Positions 9,401 through 18,155 of a stretch of DNA of 64,000 nt are shown piece by piece (within the stretch, counting starts at the first letter, position 1; each line of letters starts with the position of its first letter). Source of the stretch: Massilia violaceinigra (lineage in GTDB: Bacteria; Pseudomonadota; Gammaproteobacteria; Burkholderiales; Burkholderiaceae_D). The stretch covers positions 4,340,001-4,404,000 of the forward strand of contig NZ_CP024608.1 of NCBI RefSeq assembly GCF_002752675.1, in the 5' to 3' direction. Below the pieces are notes generated by a model. It searched no databases, was not told the DNA's origin, and saw only the letters and a program-made list of their open reading frames with translations. The position numbers were made by a program, and so were the translations under genes.

Positions 9401-11955
9401 GCGCACTGGAAGCGGTATTCGCCGGTCCAGTACTGGCCGCCGGCGTGGATTTCATCGTCGACCTCGCGCAGGACCCAGTCGCGGTCGTCGGGATGGATCT
9501 GATCGACCCACCACTGGGCCGGGGCTTCGGTATTGGCCATGTCGTGGCCGAAGGTATGCGCAATGCCCGCGTTCCACCAGATCTGGTCGGTCGCGAATTC
9601 CCAGTCCCACACCGTGTCGTTGGTGGCGCGCGCGACCAGGTTGAAACGCTCCAGCGTCCTGCGCAAGTCATCCTCGGCGCGCTTGCGCTCGCTGACATCG
9701 ACCCCCACCATCGCATACGAACCGGGCTCGCCCTCGTGATGTTCGATACGGACCACCGAAAACAGGAAGGGGACCATGACGCCGGCGCGGGTGCACAAGG
9801 CGAATTCGCCGCGCCAGGCCGCCACCGACGCTTCCATGAAAATGCCCTGCAGGTAGCCGATGCCAGTCCCGGGGCAGGCAAACTCATTCATGGACAGGCC
9901 GGTGCAGTCTTCCTGCGCCGCAATGCCAAGCAAGCCGCGCCCGGCGCCGTTGAGATACAGGATGTGCTGCTCTTCCGAGACAAACGCCACCAGATTCGGG
10001 GTTGCGTCGAGAAAGGCGCTAAAGCGCGAACTGACTTCGGACGCCTTGCGCTCATTGCTGATATCGCGCAGGATCGCCACCGACAGGCGGCCACCTTCGT
10101 GGAGGGCCTCGCGCACCGCCAGATGCAGCGGGAACAGGCTGCCATCCTTGCGTTGTCCGTTCACTTGCACCCCGTGCGCCGGACCGGGCCGGGCGTGCTC
10201 GCCGGCCTGCGCCGGGCACGCCGGAATCAGCAGGGTCACGGACGTATCGAGGACCTCGGGCGCCGCATAGCCGAACATGGCGGCCGCGGCCGGATTGATC
10301 GATCTGATTTTACCGTTCTCGTCGATGGTGAGCAGTCCTTCGGCCATATTGTCGAGCACCGCCTGGATCTTGGCTTCGCCCGCGCGCGCCTTTTGCCTGG
10401 CTGCCAGCAGCGCGGCAATGAGTGGGGACACTTGCCAGTGCAGGAGCAGCATCCCGCAAACAAACAGCACAGCCAATACCGCCGCCATGGTCGATATTTG
10501 CGTGCGAATCGGCTCATACAGGTCGACCGCGTCTTCCTTGACCACCAGGCCCAGGCCGCTGGAGCCGACCGGTCCGTAGGCGGCGACGACCATCCGCCCG
10601 CGGTAATCCTTCGCCACGGCCAGTCCGGTCTTGCCATCGAGGGCACTGCTCATCGGCAGCCTCGCCCCGTCGCGCATGCGTGGCGCCCCGGTAAAACCAC
10701 GCGCGTTCAGGCGCGTCGGCAGGCAATCCATGCGATCGTTGCCGGTTGCCGCGCAAATCGCGATATCGCCGCTTTTTCCCAGTAGCGCGGCATCGGCCAG
10801 CAGGGTTTGCACGATGGGCAGCTGGCGCTCGGCCAGGACGGTGCCGATGGCGACGTCGCCGTTTCGCACCGGCACCGCGATTTTTAATATGGGTACAGTC
10901 GACCAGAGCAGTTCCTGCGCATCGTTCAAGCGCAGGGTGATCGGCGCGCTGGCGTTGGGCGCGCCGGCGCGCAGCAGCATGCTCCCATTCCGGCTGGCCG
11001 CGGCCACCGAGGCGTAACCGTCGCTGAGCAAATGCTGTTCCAGCTCGGTCGCCATCGCGACGCGATCGGCAGCCTGGGGCAAGCCGGCGTATTCCTTAAG
11101 CAGGGCAGGGTCGCTCGCGAGCGAACGCGCCTGCAAGATCGTGTTTTCCAACACAAAGTTCAACAGCTGGGCGCGATTCGAATGCGCCGCGCGCAGATTC
11201 AGGTGCAAGGCCGCTTCGGTGCGGTGGGCCGACATGACCGAGCTGGCCATCCCGGCCGTCAGCGCCATCGACAGCAGGATGATCGTCGCGATGGCGGTGA
11301 TGCGCTTGTCGCCGCGTTCGTGGCTGGCGCTGCTTGCTTTGACGGTCTGGTACCAGCGCAGCCATAATGCGCTGCCCAGCAACAGAAAGCCGAAGGCCGT
11401 GTGCGGCGCCATCCGAACAAACCGGTACCACTCATAGAGCAGTTCGAGCTTGAGCGAATGGCCGGTCATGCCGAGGATACCCAGCGATACCAGCGCCAGG
11501 CACAGCAGCTGGATCAGCCAGCTGGCGTTGCCGTCCGCGCTGTGCCGGTCTTGCAGCACGATGCAGGCGGCGGCCAGCCAGAAGCCGCCGCAGGTCAGTG
11601 GCGACATCCGTCCGGGATGGGGGTTGGGGTCGGCCAGCCATACATCGATGAACAGCTCGTCGACATGCAAATCGATGCCGAGAAGGTTTTGCAGCGCCAC
11701 CACGCCGGCCACGGCAAGCATGGCGAGGCAAGCCCATGTGCGCGCCATGCGCGCCAGCCGCGGCCGCCGTTCGGAGACGGTCAGGGCGGCGCCGGCAAAC
11801 ACGAAACACAGCGCGGTATTGAACACCATCGCGACCGCACCGGGCACAATCTGCACCAGCTGCTGCGAGCGCAGGACCCAGCCGGCGATCACGCTAGCGC
11901 CCAGAAGCAACAAGAGCGCCCCAAGCAATCGTTGAAGCTGTGTGAATGTCACCAC
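6478..11955 (-). CDS. Multi-PAS hybrid sensor histidine kinase with HPt
   Basis: An unusually long (1825-residue) membrane hybrid kinase. Approximate order: N-terminal multi-pass membrane region (1-240), periplasmic sensor to ~485, a membrane helix ~488-508, five PAS domains with PAC-like ends (~528-635, 642-755, 768-882, 898-1012, 1021-1138), HisKA with phospho-histidine in '[19 protein letters not shown]' (~1165), HATPase (~1240-1380), two receivers (~1405-1520 and ~1555-1670), a Pro/Glu linker, and an HPt domain with '[12 protein letters not shown]' (~1718-1820). The first receiver lacks the phospho-acceptor aspartate ('[12 protein letters not shown]' where 'LLDxxMP' is expected) and is probably a pseudo-receiver. 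The second keeps '[13 protein letters not shown]'. This is a BarA/ArcB-like phosphorelay, most likely ending on the overlapping response regulator/cyclase. Confidence 0.92.
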   Translation of the reverse strand: MVTFTQLQRLLGALLLLLGASVIAGWVLRSQQLVQIVPGAVAMVFNTALCFVFAGAALTVSERRPRLARMARTWACLAMLAVAGVVALQNLLGIDLHVDELFIDVWLADPNPHPGRMSPLTCGGFWLAAACIVLQDRHSADGNASWLIQLLCLALVSLGILGMTGHSLKLELLYEWYRFVRMAPHTAFGFLLLGSALWLRWYQTVKASSASHERGDKRITAIATIILLSMALTAGMASSVMSAHRTEAALHLNLRAAHSNRAQLLNFVLENTILQARSLASDPALLKEYAGLPQAADRVAMATELEQHLLSDGYASVAAASRNGSMLLRAGAPNASAPITLRLNDAQELLWSTVPILKIAVPVRNGDVAIGTVLAERQLPIVQTLLADAALLGKSGDIAICAATGNDRMDCLPTRLNARGFTGAPRMRDGARLPMSSALDGKTGLAVAKDYRGRMVVAAYGPVGSSGLGLVVKEDAVDLYEPIRTQISTMAAVLAVLFVCGMLLLHWQVSPLIAALLAARQKARAGEAKIQAVLDNMAEGLLTIDENGKIRSINPAAAAMFGYAAPEVLDTSVTLLIPACPAQAGEHARPGPAHGVQVNGQRKDGSLFPLHLAVREALHEGGRLSVAILRDISNERKASEVSSRFSAFLDATPNLVAFVSEEQHILYLNGAGRGLLGIAAQEDCTGLSMNEFACPGTGIGYLQGIFMEASVAAWRGEFALCTRAGVMVPFLFSVVRIEHHEGEPGSYAMVGVDVSERKRAEDDLRRTLERFNLVARATNDTVWDWEFATDQIWWNAGIAHTFGHDMANTEAPAQWWVDQIHPDDRDWVLREVDDEIHAGGQYWTGEYRFQCADGTFAYVHDRGYIIHDDKGAAVRMIGAMMNITERKNVEERMRQLEERFSKIFSMSPVAITVSGMADGYFLEVNDAFCALIGQERSLLLARPATPLDYWLAPEAHLSMMARLREEGSISDFEAAMRTAGGDVISVLLSADVVELSGVPHLLCLYNDITHRKQTEDQLRLSEEKFRSIVETTKDWIWSLDSQGCIRYSNPAVQDMLGHQPDELTGKTMLRYVHPDEQAIVAGKLSQLQRRGEGWSGWLIRWRHRDGSDRYLESSAVPVFDRDGTFIGYRGTDHDVTAIKKFEIQLQEAKHKAESANEAKSEFLANMSHEIRTPMNCIIGFTRLVLKTGLSPQQHEYMELIDSSADSLLRLLNDILDFSKMEAKKLVLEKTAFDLREEIANVFRTLAAGAAEKHLELAFDVAPEVPRIIVADKGRLAQILINLASNAIKFTARGEVVLTVSQQARQADSAELRFSVRDTGIGISRQQQEHIFESFVQADASTTREYGGTGLGLAIVSQLVALMDGQLWVDSEPGVGTQFHFAVPVQVAQRTAAPGKGPREAGLQHKAVLVIDDNATSGQIVVNLLSSWKMRPLLVRDGADLARQLQAGAAPEAPFCAAICGASFLSEGATALGVALGAAALPPTSIVVMLPLQDDGAALQAGLAAGLTAFIRKPIRHSELFNVLMGIVESRADGPIRASVEASAPPPALPLQKRLRVLVADDHPVNQMLIAELLRSRGHTFTMVGNGVEVLRMLEQASFDVILMDGQMPEMDGYQTTAEIRRREAVSGTHIHIVAVTAHAMSGDRQTCLDAGMDDYLSKPIEPLDLYACLERPWSDPHAPPAPGQPGPEPELEPGLEPESEPAAGTPARAFIFDPDLALERARGKRNLLILMAKSFIDTAPELVRQLHSARATPDPLLLERAAHRVKGAAATLAGDATTQAAGALEAMARRGNDASHDDLDSAARYLALRIDELAATLATTLELNQ

Positions 11956-12556
11956 CGTTGCCTTTCGTGACGTTGAGCGCTGCGTTGGTCATGCCTTGGG
12001 CACGCCCAAGCATCCCCTTACAGCGCCAGGACGGCCGGCCGGGAGCGCTTTTTGGCGTCTCTGGCAATAAGGCAGCGCTCAAAAATGTGTGTTTTCCGAG
12101 ACATTTGAGCGACTATACAAGATCGTTCGCGGCTTTCGATACGTTTCGGATGGGTTCGGCAAAAAAACCACGCGCCCAAGGCCGGCGGTGCGGAGGCCCA
12201 CCTCGCCCGGCGGGACGGGGCCACTGACGCGCGCCAGCCACGCGACGTCCGCTTGCTTGTAAGTGCGGTGTTGCCTTGATGCGCCGCGCCGCGTCCGGGT
12301 CCGCGGCGCTCCCACATGCACGTGCGCGCTACACGGCGGCGATCGGGGCGGCGCCATGAACGCCAGCCATGGTTTTCCGGTAACGTTTTCTCAAGGGAAT
12401 TATCAAATGGAATAGGTCAATTCGCTTCTGGCGCGGGACATCATCTGAAGACAGGTCAGTGATGCCGGTCCCTTTACATGCTGAAGGTGGACTTTCCGGG
12501 CGGGGAGTCGTACGCTTCTCCTTGGCTGGTCATCGCGACGATGCACAGGTGAGAAA
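11956..12556. other. Intergenic region with an inverted repeat at 12076-12111
   Basis: About 600 bases between the divergent kinase and YiiX-like genes. Frames in it have no recognisable protein signature and look like GC-driven shadows. The clearest structure is the inverted repeat CGCTCAAAAATGT ... ACATTTGAGCG at 12076-12111, imperfect by two inserted A residues, which could be an operator or transcript hairpin. A cluster of ATG-rich but uncoded sequence follows. I could not place a convincing promoter for either flanking gene. Confidence 0.35.
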
Positions 12557-13681
12557 ATGACGAAAAGCACAACAACGCCTCTGGGCGGCCCGACGGAAGG
12601 CTCCGTGTTCCTGACACATTTGCTGCAGGAAGGCGACATCTTGCTGTGTACCGATCCGGATAGCCGGATCAGCAAGCTCATTCAGACAACGAGCGGCGGC
12701 GTCTTCAGTCACGCCGCGCTCTGTACCTATCCGCCCAATGTCATCGAAGCGACGTTTACCGGGGTTGCCGAGATATCCCTGGCCCGCTTCGGCTTGCACC
12801 GGCGCGCCTGCGGAAAGGTTCTGCGCTTGAAACCGGACGTTCCCAACCGTGACGCGATCCGTACCATCGCTGCGAAGCAAGCGTATCGGTACAGCACGCG
12901 CGAGTACGACAAGATCGCCGCGCTGGCGTCGCTGTTTCCGAATTGGGAACTCGACCCTGGCGCGCGCATGTTCTGCTCCTATCTGGTGGCCGCCGCCTAT
13001 GCGCTGGCCGGACTGAATATCACGGCGCCGCGCAAGCCACCGCGCAAGACGACCCCGGCGGACATCGATGCCTCGCCACTGTTCGACGATATTACCGACA
13101 GCGTGTTGGCGCATGCTCAATTTCTTCCCGGGACACCGCGCTATTTCGTGGATGAGGGCTATTCCGATTCCCCGCCGCAGGAATACAATACTGCGCTACG
13201 GATTACGACCGAGAGAGTCTCGGCCTACCTTGAAAAACACGGTGAGCCACCGTTGGACGACTATGCTTCCGCGCTGGCGATTTACTTGCACTACCGCTCA
13301 AAGCCGTGGTTCGGCGAGTTCGACATGCTCTTCGGCAGTTCAATCGACGAACTCGGCGAGCCTGCGCTGGCGCGCACGGAGAAACTTGTTGCTGAGGCGC
13401 GCGAGCACGATGCCGGCACCCTGGTCCTGCGCATTCGTTGTTGCAGTCCCGACACGTATCCCATCATGCTGGCGCTCGTTGCCAACCGTATCAAAACAAG
13501 CGGGGCGCTGATCGCGGAACGTCAACGCGACATCCTGGCATTTCAAGCCGGCGCTGCCGACGGGCTCCATACCGCCGCCGTCCTGCTCGCTCATTCCCGG
13601 CGCATTCATGCCGGCTTGTCGGCAAACCTGGAAATGTACCGGAACGAACAGGCGTTCTTCCTGGCGCATCCACCATTCTGA
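12557..13681 (+). CDS. YiiX/NlpC-P60-like cysteine hydrolase
   Basis: A 374-residue protein whose first ~180 residues match the circularly permuted NlpC/P60 (YiiX/YebB-like) group. It opens with 'LLQEGDILLCTDPDSRISKL'; the family histidine is in 'GGVFSHAALC', followed by 'VIEATFTGVAEISLARF', and the catalytic cysteine is in 'ARMFCSYLVAAAYALAG'. Relatives are amidases or thioesterases acting on peptides or lipids. There is no signal peptide, so a cytoplasmic site is expected. The C-terminal ~190 residues (from about 'ITTERVSAYLEKHG') are helical and not recognised. The ATG is preceded by AGGTGAGAAA. It ends at a strong bidirectional terminator shared with the DUF3857 gene. Confidence 0.72.
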   Translation: MTKSTTTPLGGPTEGSVFLTHLLQEGDILLCTDPDSRISKLIQTTSGGVFSHAALCTYPPNVIEATFTGVAEISLARFGLHRRACGKVLRLKPDVPNRDAIRTIAAKQAYRYSTREYDKIAALASLFPNWELDPGARMFCSYLVAAAYALAGLNITAPRKPPRKTTPADIDASPLFDDITDSVLAHAQFLPGTPRYFVDEGYSDSPPQEYNTALRITTERVSAYLEKHGEPPLDDYASALAIYLHYRSKPWFGEFDMLFGSSIDELGEPALARTEKLVAEAREHDAGTLVLRIRCCSPDTYPIMLALVANRIKTSGALIAERQRDILAFQAGAADGLHTAAVLLAHSRRIHAGLSANLEMYRNEQAFFLAHPPF

Positions 13682-13702
13682 TGCGGGCCAGGCACAGGCC
13701 CA

Positions 13703-13744
13703 AAAAAACCGCTCACCGCCATTGCTGGCGCTGAGCGGTTTTTT
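13703..13744. terminator. Bidirectional intrinsic terminator
   Basis: A 13-bp perfect stem, AAAAAACCGCTCA paired with TGAGCGGTTTTTT, with a further CGCC/GGCG inner pairing and a short loop. It has an A run on the left and a T run on the right, so it can end transcription in both directions. It sits between the converging genes ending at 13681 (+) and 13761 (-), exactly where one is needed. Confidence 0.92.
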
Positions 13745-13760
13745 GGAATGCAAAAGTCGC

Positions 13761-15644
13761 TTATTTATAGACGACTTGCGCTTTCAGGTTGGTCAGCACC
13801 TTTTTGGAAAACGCCTTGTACTCGGTCGCAATGGCAGGGGCGCAGACGTTGCCGCGGGTGCGGTCGTCGATCTCGCGCGTGACCGTCAGCTGGTTTCCCT
13901 TCAAGCGATAGCTCGCCTTGTAGCTGACGTTGGCCGACTTGACCGTCATGTTATCGGGCACGGCCAGCACTTTCATCTTCTTCGGGAAAGTGAACACATA
14001 TTCTTCCAGGCTCGCCCCGTTGGAGCAGGAAAATTCGGTCAGCGTTTCGTCGTCGTCCGATCCACCGAGCATGAAGCTCGCAACGGGCGAGCTGCTGGTG
14101 AACAGCGGATGAATCACAAAGGCGCCCGCGCCGGGAAACTGGGTGAAATTCTTGAACTCGAAACTGGCCTTGTAGTTCAAGGTATTGATCAAGGCGGTCG
14201 GGTCGTCGCTTTCAAACTTGCCCGTGCCGGTATAGCCCATGCTCTTGAGCACGTTCTTGACCATGTCATCCATGGTTTCCTTGCCGGCACTGCGCAGGCC
14301 GTTGCGCAGGCCGAGGGCATACTCACCCTTGGTCGCCACGTCCACGCTGCCGGTCACCGAACCGTCATCGTTGATCTTGATGCGCGTTTTCATGGTCTGG
14401 GCATTCGATCCTGGCTGCGCGGCCGGGGTCTTGAGTCCTTCCTTGAAACCGTCGACCAGCAACGCCGGTTTGTCCTGCGAACTGTAGGGCAGCATGCCGA
14501 ATGGCGTGGTGCTCGATGTCGAGTCGAGGAACAGGTCGAACGCCGGCAAGTAGTTGATCACGTGATTGACGCGCGATACCACCGGCACCTTGGCCAGCTT
14601 GAAACTGCTGCCCGCGTTGATCAGCGCCTGCGTGCTCTCGATCTTCCTGGCCGCCAGCAGCGCTTGCAGCAGCGTTGCGTGGTCCTTGCAATCGCCCATC
14701 TTGTTTTTCAGGATGAAGGAAATATCGTGGGGGACCACCGCGCCGGTACCGATGCAGTTGCCGGCGTAGGTGATGTTGGTGGCCACCCAGTCGTACAGGG
14801 CGCGCGCGGTGTCGCGCGGCGTCTTCTGGTCTTTGGCGATCTGGTCCGCCAGGGCCTGGACTTCCGCGGTCACGGCCGCTTTCGGCGTGGCGCGCGCGCC
14901 GTAGGCCTGGGCAATGTCCGCATATGATTTGAAGGTCGAAAACGCCAGTCCCGGCAGGGTGTCGACGTCATACACGGAATAATCGCGGCGCTTGTTCTTG
15001 AGCGGTACCTTGTTGGTGAAGCTCCACGACAGTTCCTTGCGGCCGTTCTTTTCGGTGCTGGCGACCGGGGTCAGTTCGCGCACGTCGAGCTGGGCCGCGA
15101 GCGCTGCCGGATAGTCGAGCGTGATCTTGACGTCGTCATAGGCGGTGCCGCGGTTGAAGTATTGGACGATCGAGTAATGTTTCGGGAACATCGGTTCGGT
15201 CTGCGTCAGCTTGTACGAAAAACCGACGGTATCGCCGACCGCCACTTCCGGGAACACCACCGTGAGCGTGGTCCGGTCGGAATACACCGGCGCATCCTTG
15301 TCGTTGCCGGTGTTGGTGACCACCTGGTAATTCGATTTGGGCGCCTCGATGCGGCGGCCGTCGGCCTTGATGGTGTAGGCGCTCAGCACTTCGGCTTTTT
15401 CAATGCTGGTGCTGTACGAGATCGAGGCTTCCTTGGCATTGGACAAGGCTTTTTCCTTGAGCACTTTCATCGCCCAGTCGTGCGTTTCGGCACTGGTGTA
15501 ATCGTCGTTGAGCGAATACTTGACGTGATAGCGCTCGAGGCGGGTGTACAGTTCCGCCGGCTCCTCCGCCGGGGCGGCGCTGGCCGCGCTCGCGGGCAAG
15601 GTCAACATGAACAATGCGGCAGTGTGCAGTAATCTGGCTTTCAA
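13761..15644 (-). CDS. Exported DUF3857/transglutaminase-like protein
   Basis: A 627-residue protein if begun at TTG 15644, which has GGAG seven bases upstream and leads directly into a signal peptide ('ARLLHTAALFMLTLPASAAS'). An in-frame ATG at 15683 would put extra hydrophilic residues before the signal and lies almost at the predicted transcript start. The N-terminal half is the DUF3857 beta domain ('IKADGRRIEAP', 'VVFPEVAVGDTVGFSYKL'). Residues around 300-400 are a transglutaminase-like domain with the catalytic cysteine in 'NKMGDCKDHATLLQALL', and histidine and aspartate candidates in 'RVNHVINYLPAFDLFLDS'. Such proteins are periplasmic or surface-associated; no function is established. 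A strong promoter lies at 15702-15729. Confidence 0.82.
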   Translation of the reverse strand: MKARLLHTAALFMLTLPASAASAAPAEEPAELYTRLERYHVKYSLNDDYTSAETHDWAMKVLKEKALSNAKEASISYSTSIEKAEVLSAYTIKADGRRIEAPKSNYQVVTNTGNDKDAPVYSDRTTLTVVFPEVAVGDTVGFSYKLTQTEPMFPKHYSIVQYFNRGTAYDDVKITLDYPAALAAQLDVRELTPVASTEKNGRKELSWSFTNKVPLKNKRRDYSVYDVDTLPGLAFSTFKSYADIAQAYGARATPKAAVTAEVQALADQIAKDQKTPRDTARALYDWVATNITYAGNCIGTGAVVPHDISFILKNKMGDCKDHATLLQALLAARKIESTQALINAGSSFKLAKVPVVSRVNHVINYLPAFDLFLDSTSSTTPFGMLPYSSQDKPALLVDGFKEGLKTPAAQPGSNAQTMKTRIKINDDGSVTGSVDVATKGEYALGLRNGLRSAGKETMDDMVKNVLKSMGYTGTGKFESDDPTALINTLNYKASFEFKNFTQFPGAGAFVIHPLFTSSSPVASFMLGGSDDDETLTEFSCSNGASLEEYVFTFPKKMKVLAVPDNMTVKSANVSYKASYRLKGNQLTVTREIDDRTRGNVCAPAIATEYKAFSKKVLTNLKAQVVYK

Positions 15645-15679
15645 GTGTTTCTCCACGTGGATTTGAACATTCTCACAAC

Positions 15680-16984
15680 TCATTGTTGTTTTCTGGAAAG
15701 CATTATAAACCGGCACGAGGGCGTTGCAAATTGACTAGTTGAGTATTTTTCTATTTGTCGGTTTTTACAACTTTTTTGACGTGAAACCGGCGCGGCCGCC
15801 AGTACCGTGTCAACCGGCGCCGACAGGCGCATCACGATGCGCGCCTGGTTACGCCCATTGGCTTTGCCGTGATAGAGCGCCCAGTCGGCCAGGCGGATGC
15901 CGCGTTCCCACTCGACGCCGCCGTCGGCGACGCCGGCGACGTGGGCCGGGTCGGCGCCGGGCGCGTAAATGAGGAATTCCTCGCCGCCCCAGCGGATCAC
16001 CATGTCGCTATCGCGCACCGCCGCGGTCAGCCGGCGCGCGACCTCCACCAGGACCGTGTCGCCCACGCAATGGCCCCAGCGGTCGTTGACGTGCTTGAAA
16101 TGGTCGATGTCCATCAGGACGATGCAGTCGACGCTTTGCAGGGCATCGTTGCGCCGCTCGCGCTCGTCGTGCGCGGGGCGCGCCGCCATTTTTTCCAGGA
16201 ACGAGCGCCGGTTTTACAGGCCGGTCAGGGCGTCGTGCTGCGAATGGTAGGTGAGCTGGGTATTGAGCTGGTTCAGGCGCACATTGCTGCCCGCCGAGCG
16301 CCGGTACAGCACATACACGAAGATGCCCGCCGCCACGGTCAGCAGGGCGGCGAAGGTGGTGAGCAGCTGCAGCATGCGGCGGCTGCGCAGGTCGGCGTCC
16401 TTGACCAGGTTTTCGCGGCGCAGCAGGTCGATCTGGCGCGTGCGCTGGCCGGCCTCGTATTCTTCCTGCAGGGCGGCCACGGCGCGGTCGCGCGCGGCGC
16501 GGGCATCGGCTTGCCGCGCCGCCTGCTGTTTGCGCACGGTCGCCAGCGCTTCCTTGTACAGGCCGGCCTGTTCCTGCATGCGGCCCTTTTCGTCGAGCAT
16601 GGCGTAGAGATCGGCCGTGGCGCCGGCCTTGTCCAGATCGGCAATCACCCCATCGATGTAGGGCAAGCCTTCGGTAAAACGCTTCTGCCCCATCAGGGCG
16701 AAGCCGAGGTTGGCCCTGGCCATGAGGATCATGTTGACGTCGGTCACCCGCTCGGACGCTTTCATGGCCAGCAGTGCCTCCTGTTCGGCGCACACATAAT
16801 CGTGCTGGCGCAGGAAATAATCGGCGATGTTGCCGCGCACCTCGGCTTCCAGGCCGGTCAGTTTGCCGCGTTTGGCGGTCTCGAGCGCGTTGTTGAACGC
16901 GGCGATGCCTTCCTTGTCCCGGTTTAGCTTGAGCATGGCGATGCCCTGCGTGAACTGCAGCCGCCCCACGGTGCGCATCGGCAC
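15680..16984 (-). pseudogene. Decayed membrane diguanylate cyclase with helical repeats
   Basis: The minus-strand frame encodes TPR-like helices, a coiled region rich in Ala/Arg/Gln, one membrane helix ('LLTTFAALLTVAAGIFVYVL') and a GGDEF domain start, 'YHSQHDALTGL'. It then meets a TAA (16214-16216) exactly where the family has tyrosine of 'LTGLYNRR'. The same frame resumes at once with 'NRRSFLEKM', continues through 'MDIDHFKHVNDRWGH' to the intact loop 'RWGGEEFLIYAPGADP', then jumps to 'RLADWALYHGKANGRNQ'. About 45-55 residues that normally lie between these two motifs are missing. The 5' part with signal peptide and first repeats also seems absent. One nonsense change plus an internal deletion (and probably a 5' loss) make an active cyclase impossible. 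Confidence 0.82.
15702..15729 (-). promoter_or_regulatory. Sigma70-type promoter of the DUF3857 gene
   Basis: On the minus strand: -35 TTGCAA (15729-15724), a 16-base spacer, and a perfect -10 TATAAT (15707-15702). Transcription should start near 15695, about 50 bases before the TTG start at 15644, which supports that start over ATG 15683. Confidence 0.7.
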
Positions 16985-17144
16985 GTCGCGCTCCAGCAGC
17001 GCCTGCCGGCGGCCGCAGGAAACGGATAGTCGATTATGGAGAAAATTGCCCGCACTGCTGCCACTCTTGTTGCAATCGCGGGCCTGGTTTGATGTGCATT
17101 CACAACATGAGTTGTATGTTCAATAATCAAGGCGTTGCCGTGGT

Positions 17145-17687
17145 TCAGGCCTGGATCACGCTCACGCGGGCAAAGCGCAAGTTTTCGAATACCTTGATGC
17201 GCCCCTTGAGCGGCCACCAGTCGTACAGGAAAATCTGGACCGGGCGCCACATCGCCACCCAGCCGATGATGGTCAGGCTTTCGCGGGCGATTTTCGCGGC
17301 GGGGCCGGGCATGAAGCTGGTGATCGCCTCGGCCAGCAGCAGGCAGGCGGCGACGAACACCAGGCCCACGCCGAGGCTGAGGCGGCCCAGCCGCAGCAGT
17401 TGCCTGAGCTCGCCGCGCACCAGTTCGATCTTGTATCCGTAATAATTGTGGATGGCCTCGCCCACCAGCGCGCCCGCTTCGCTCGCGGACGGCAGCTGTT
17501 CGACGTGGATGGTCAGGTGCAAGTGGCAATCGTGCGGCAGCGACAGCGCCCAGTTCTCGATGTACGCCTCGCACGCACGGTCGAGGTCCTTGTTCAGGAA
17601 GGGCGCCGGATCGAGCGAGTTGAACAGCTGGCGCAGCTCGCGTACGCGCAGGTCGAGGGTATGGGTGGGGTGCTGGCTGATGTGCAT
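17145..17687 (-). CDS. Hypothetical protein with two C-terminal membrane helices
   Basis: A 180-residue protein of no family I can name. The first ~105 residues are soluble and charged ('LDLRVRELRQLFNSLDP', a His-rich 'LPHDCHLHLTIHVEQLP'). They are followed by two hydrophobic segments, 'LGVGLVFVAACLLLAEAITSF' and 'LTIIGWVAMWRPVQIFLYDW', and a short basic tail. This suggests a cytoplasmic domain anchored in the inner membrane by a hairpin. Codon use and third-position GC match neighbouring real genes. It stands just upstream of the decayed cyclase on the same strand but nothing ties the two functionally. Confidence 0.62.
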   Translation of the reverse strand: MHISQHPTHTLDLRVRELRQLFNSLDPAPFLNKDLDRACEAYIENWALSLPHDCHLHLTIHVEQLPSASEAGALVGEAIHNYYGYKIELVRGELRQLLRLGRLSLGVGLVFVAACLLLAEAITSFMPGPAAKIARESLTIIGWVAMWRPVQIFLYDWWPLKGRIKVFENLRFARVSVIQA

Positions 17688-18155
17688 TGCGCGCGTTTCT
17701 CCTTGGCCGCCGCGGGCCGTCCGGCGCGCAGCGATCGCTGTATTCTACCCGTGCGCACGTCCTGTGCGTCAGTTGCGCGTGTCTTGCCGCCGTCCGCCCG
17801 GCGCATCGGGAGCGGTGCGGACGAGGCTTGAGAGGCGTCGACGAACAATGTGAAAATTGACATTGTTGTCAAAATGTTCGATCATTCCGGCGCCTCAACC
17901 ACGACCGGAGGCAACGGCACGCGCAGCGCTTGCCCGTTCCTGCCTCCTGCCCGACCCGCCTTGACGATGCCCCCGCCTGTCCAGGTCCTCCAAGCGACGG
18001 TCGTCGCCGCGATGCTCGCCTGCGGCCGGGCGCGCCTGGCCGGTCCTGGCTAACATTTCCAGATAACCAAAGTCGGTAATCTTCGTGTTCACGCACGGAT
18101 GGTGCCGATATACTTTTTTTACTTGCAGTATTCATAAACGGATTGGAACAGAGTG
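17688..18155 (+). promoter_or_regulatory. TonB-receptor upstream region with TTGACA promoter at 17857-17885
   Basis: No gene is visible in this 468-base stretch. It contains TTGACA (17857-17862), a 17-base spacer and GATCAT (17880-17885) on the plus strand. The spacer holds an inverted repeat, and AACAATGT/ACATTGTT arms flank the -35. Practically the same arrangement recurs at 31541-31575 before the S9 peptidase gene. The distance to the receptor start is about 270 bases, so a long leader or another promoter is possible. Confidence 0.45.

Noticed and set aside
12079..12357. Small ORFs in the 11956-12556 gap
   Set aside because: No ribosome sites, no signal or domain, and Arg/Ala/Pro-rich products; treated as noncoding.
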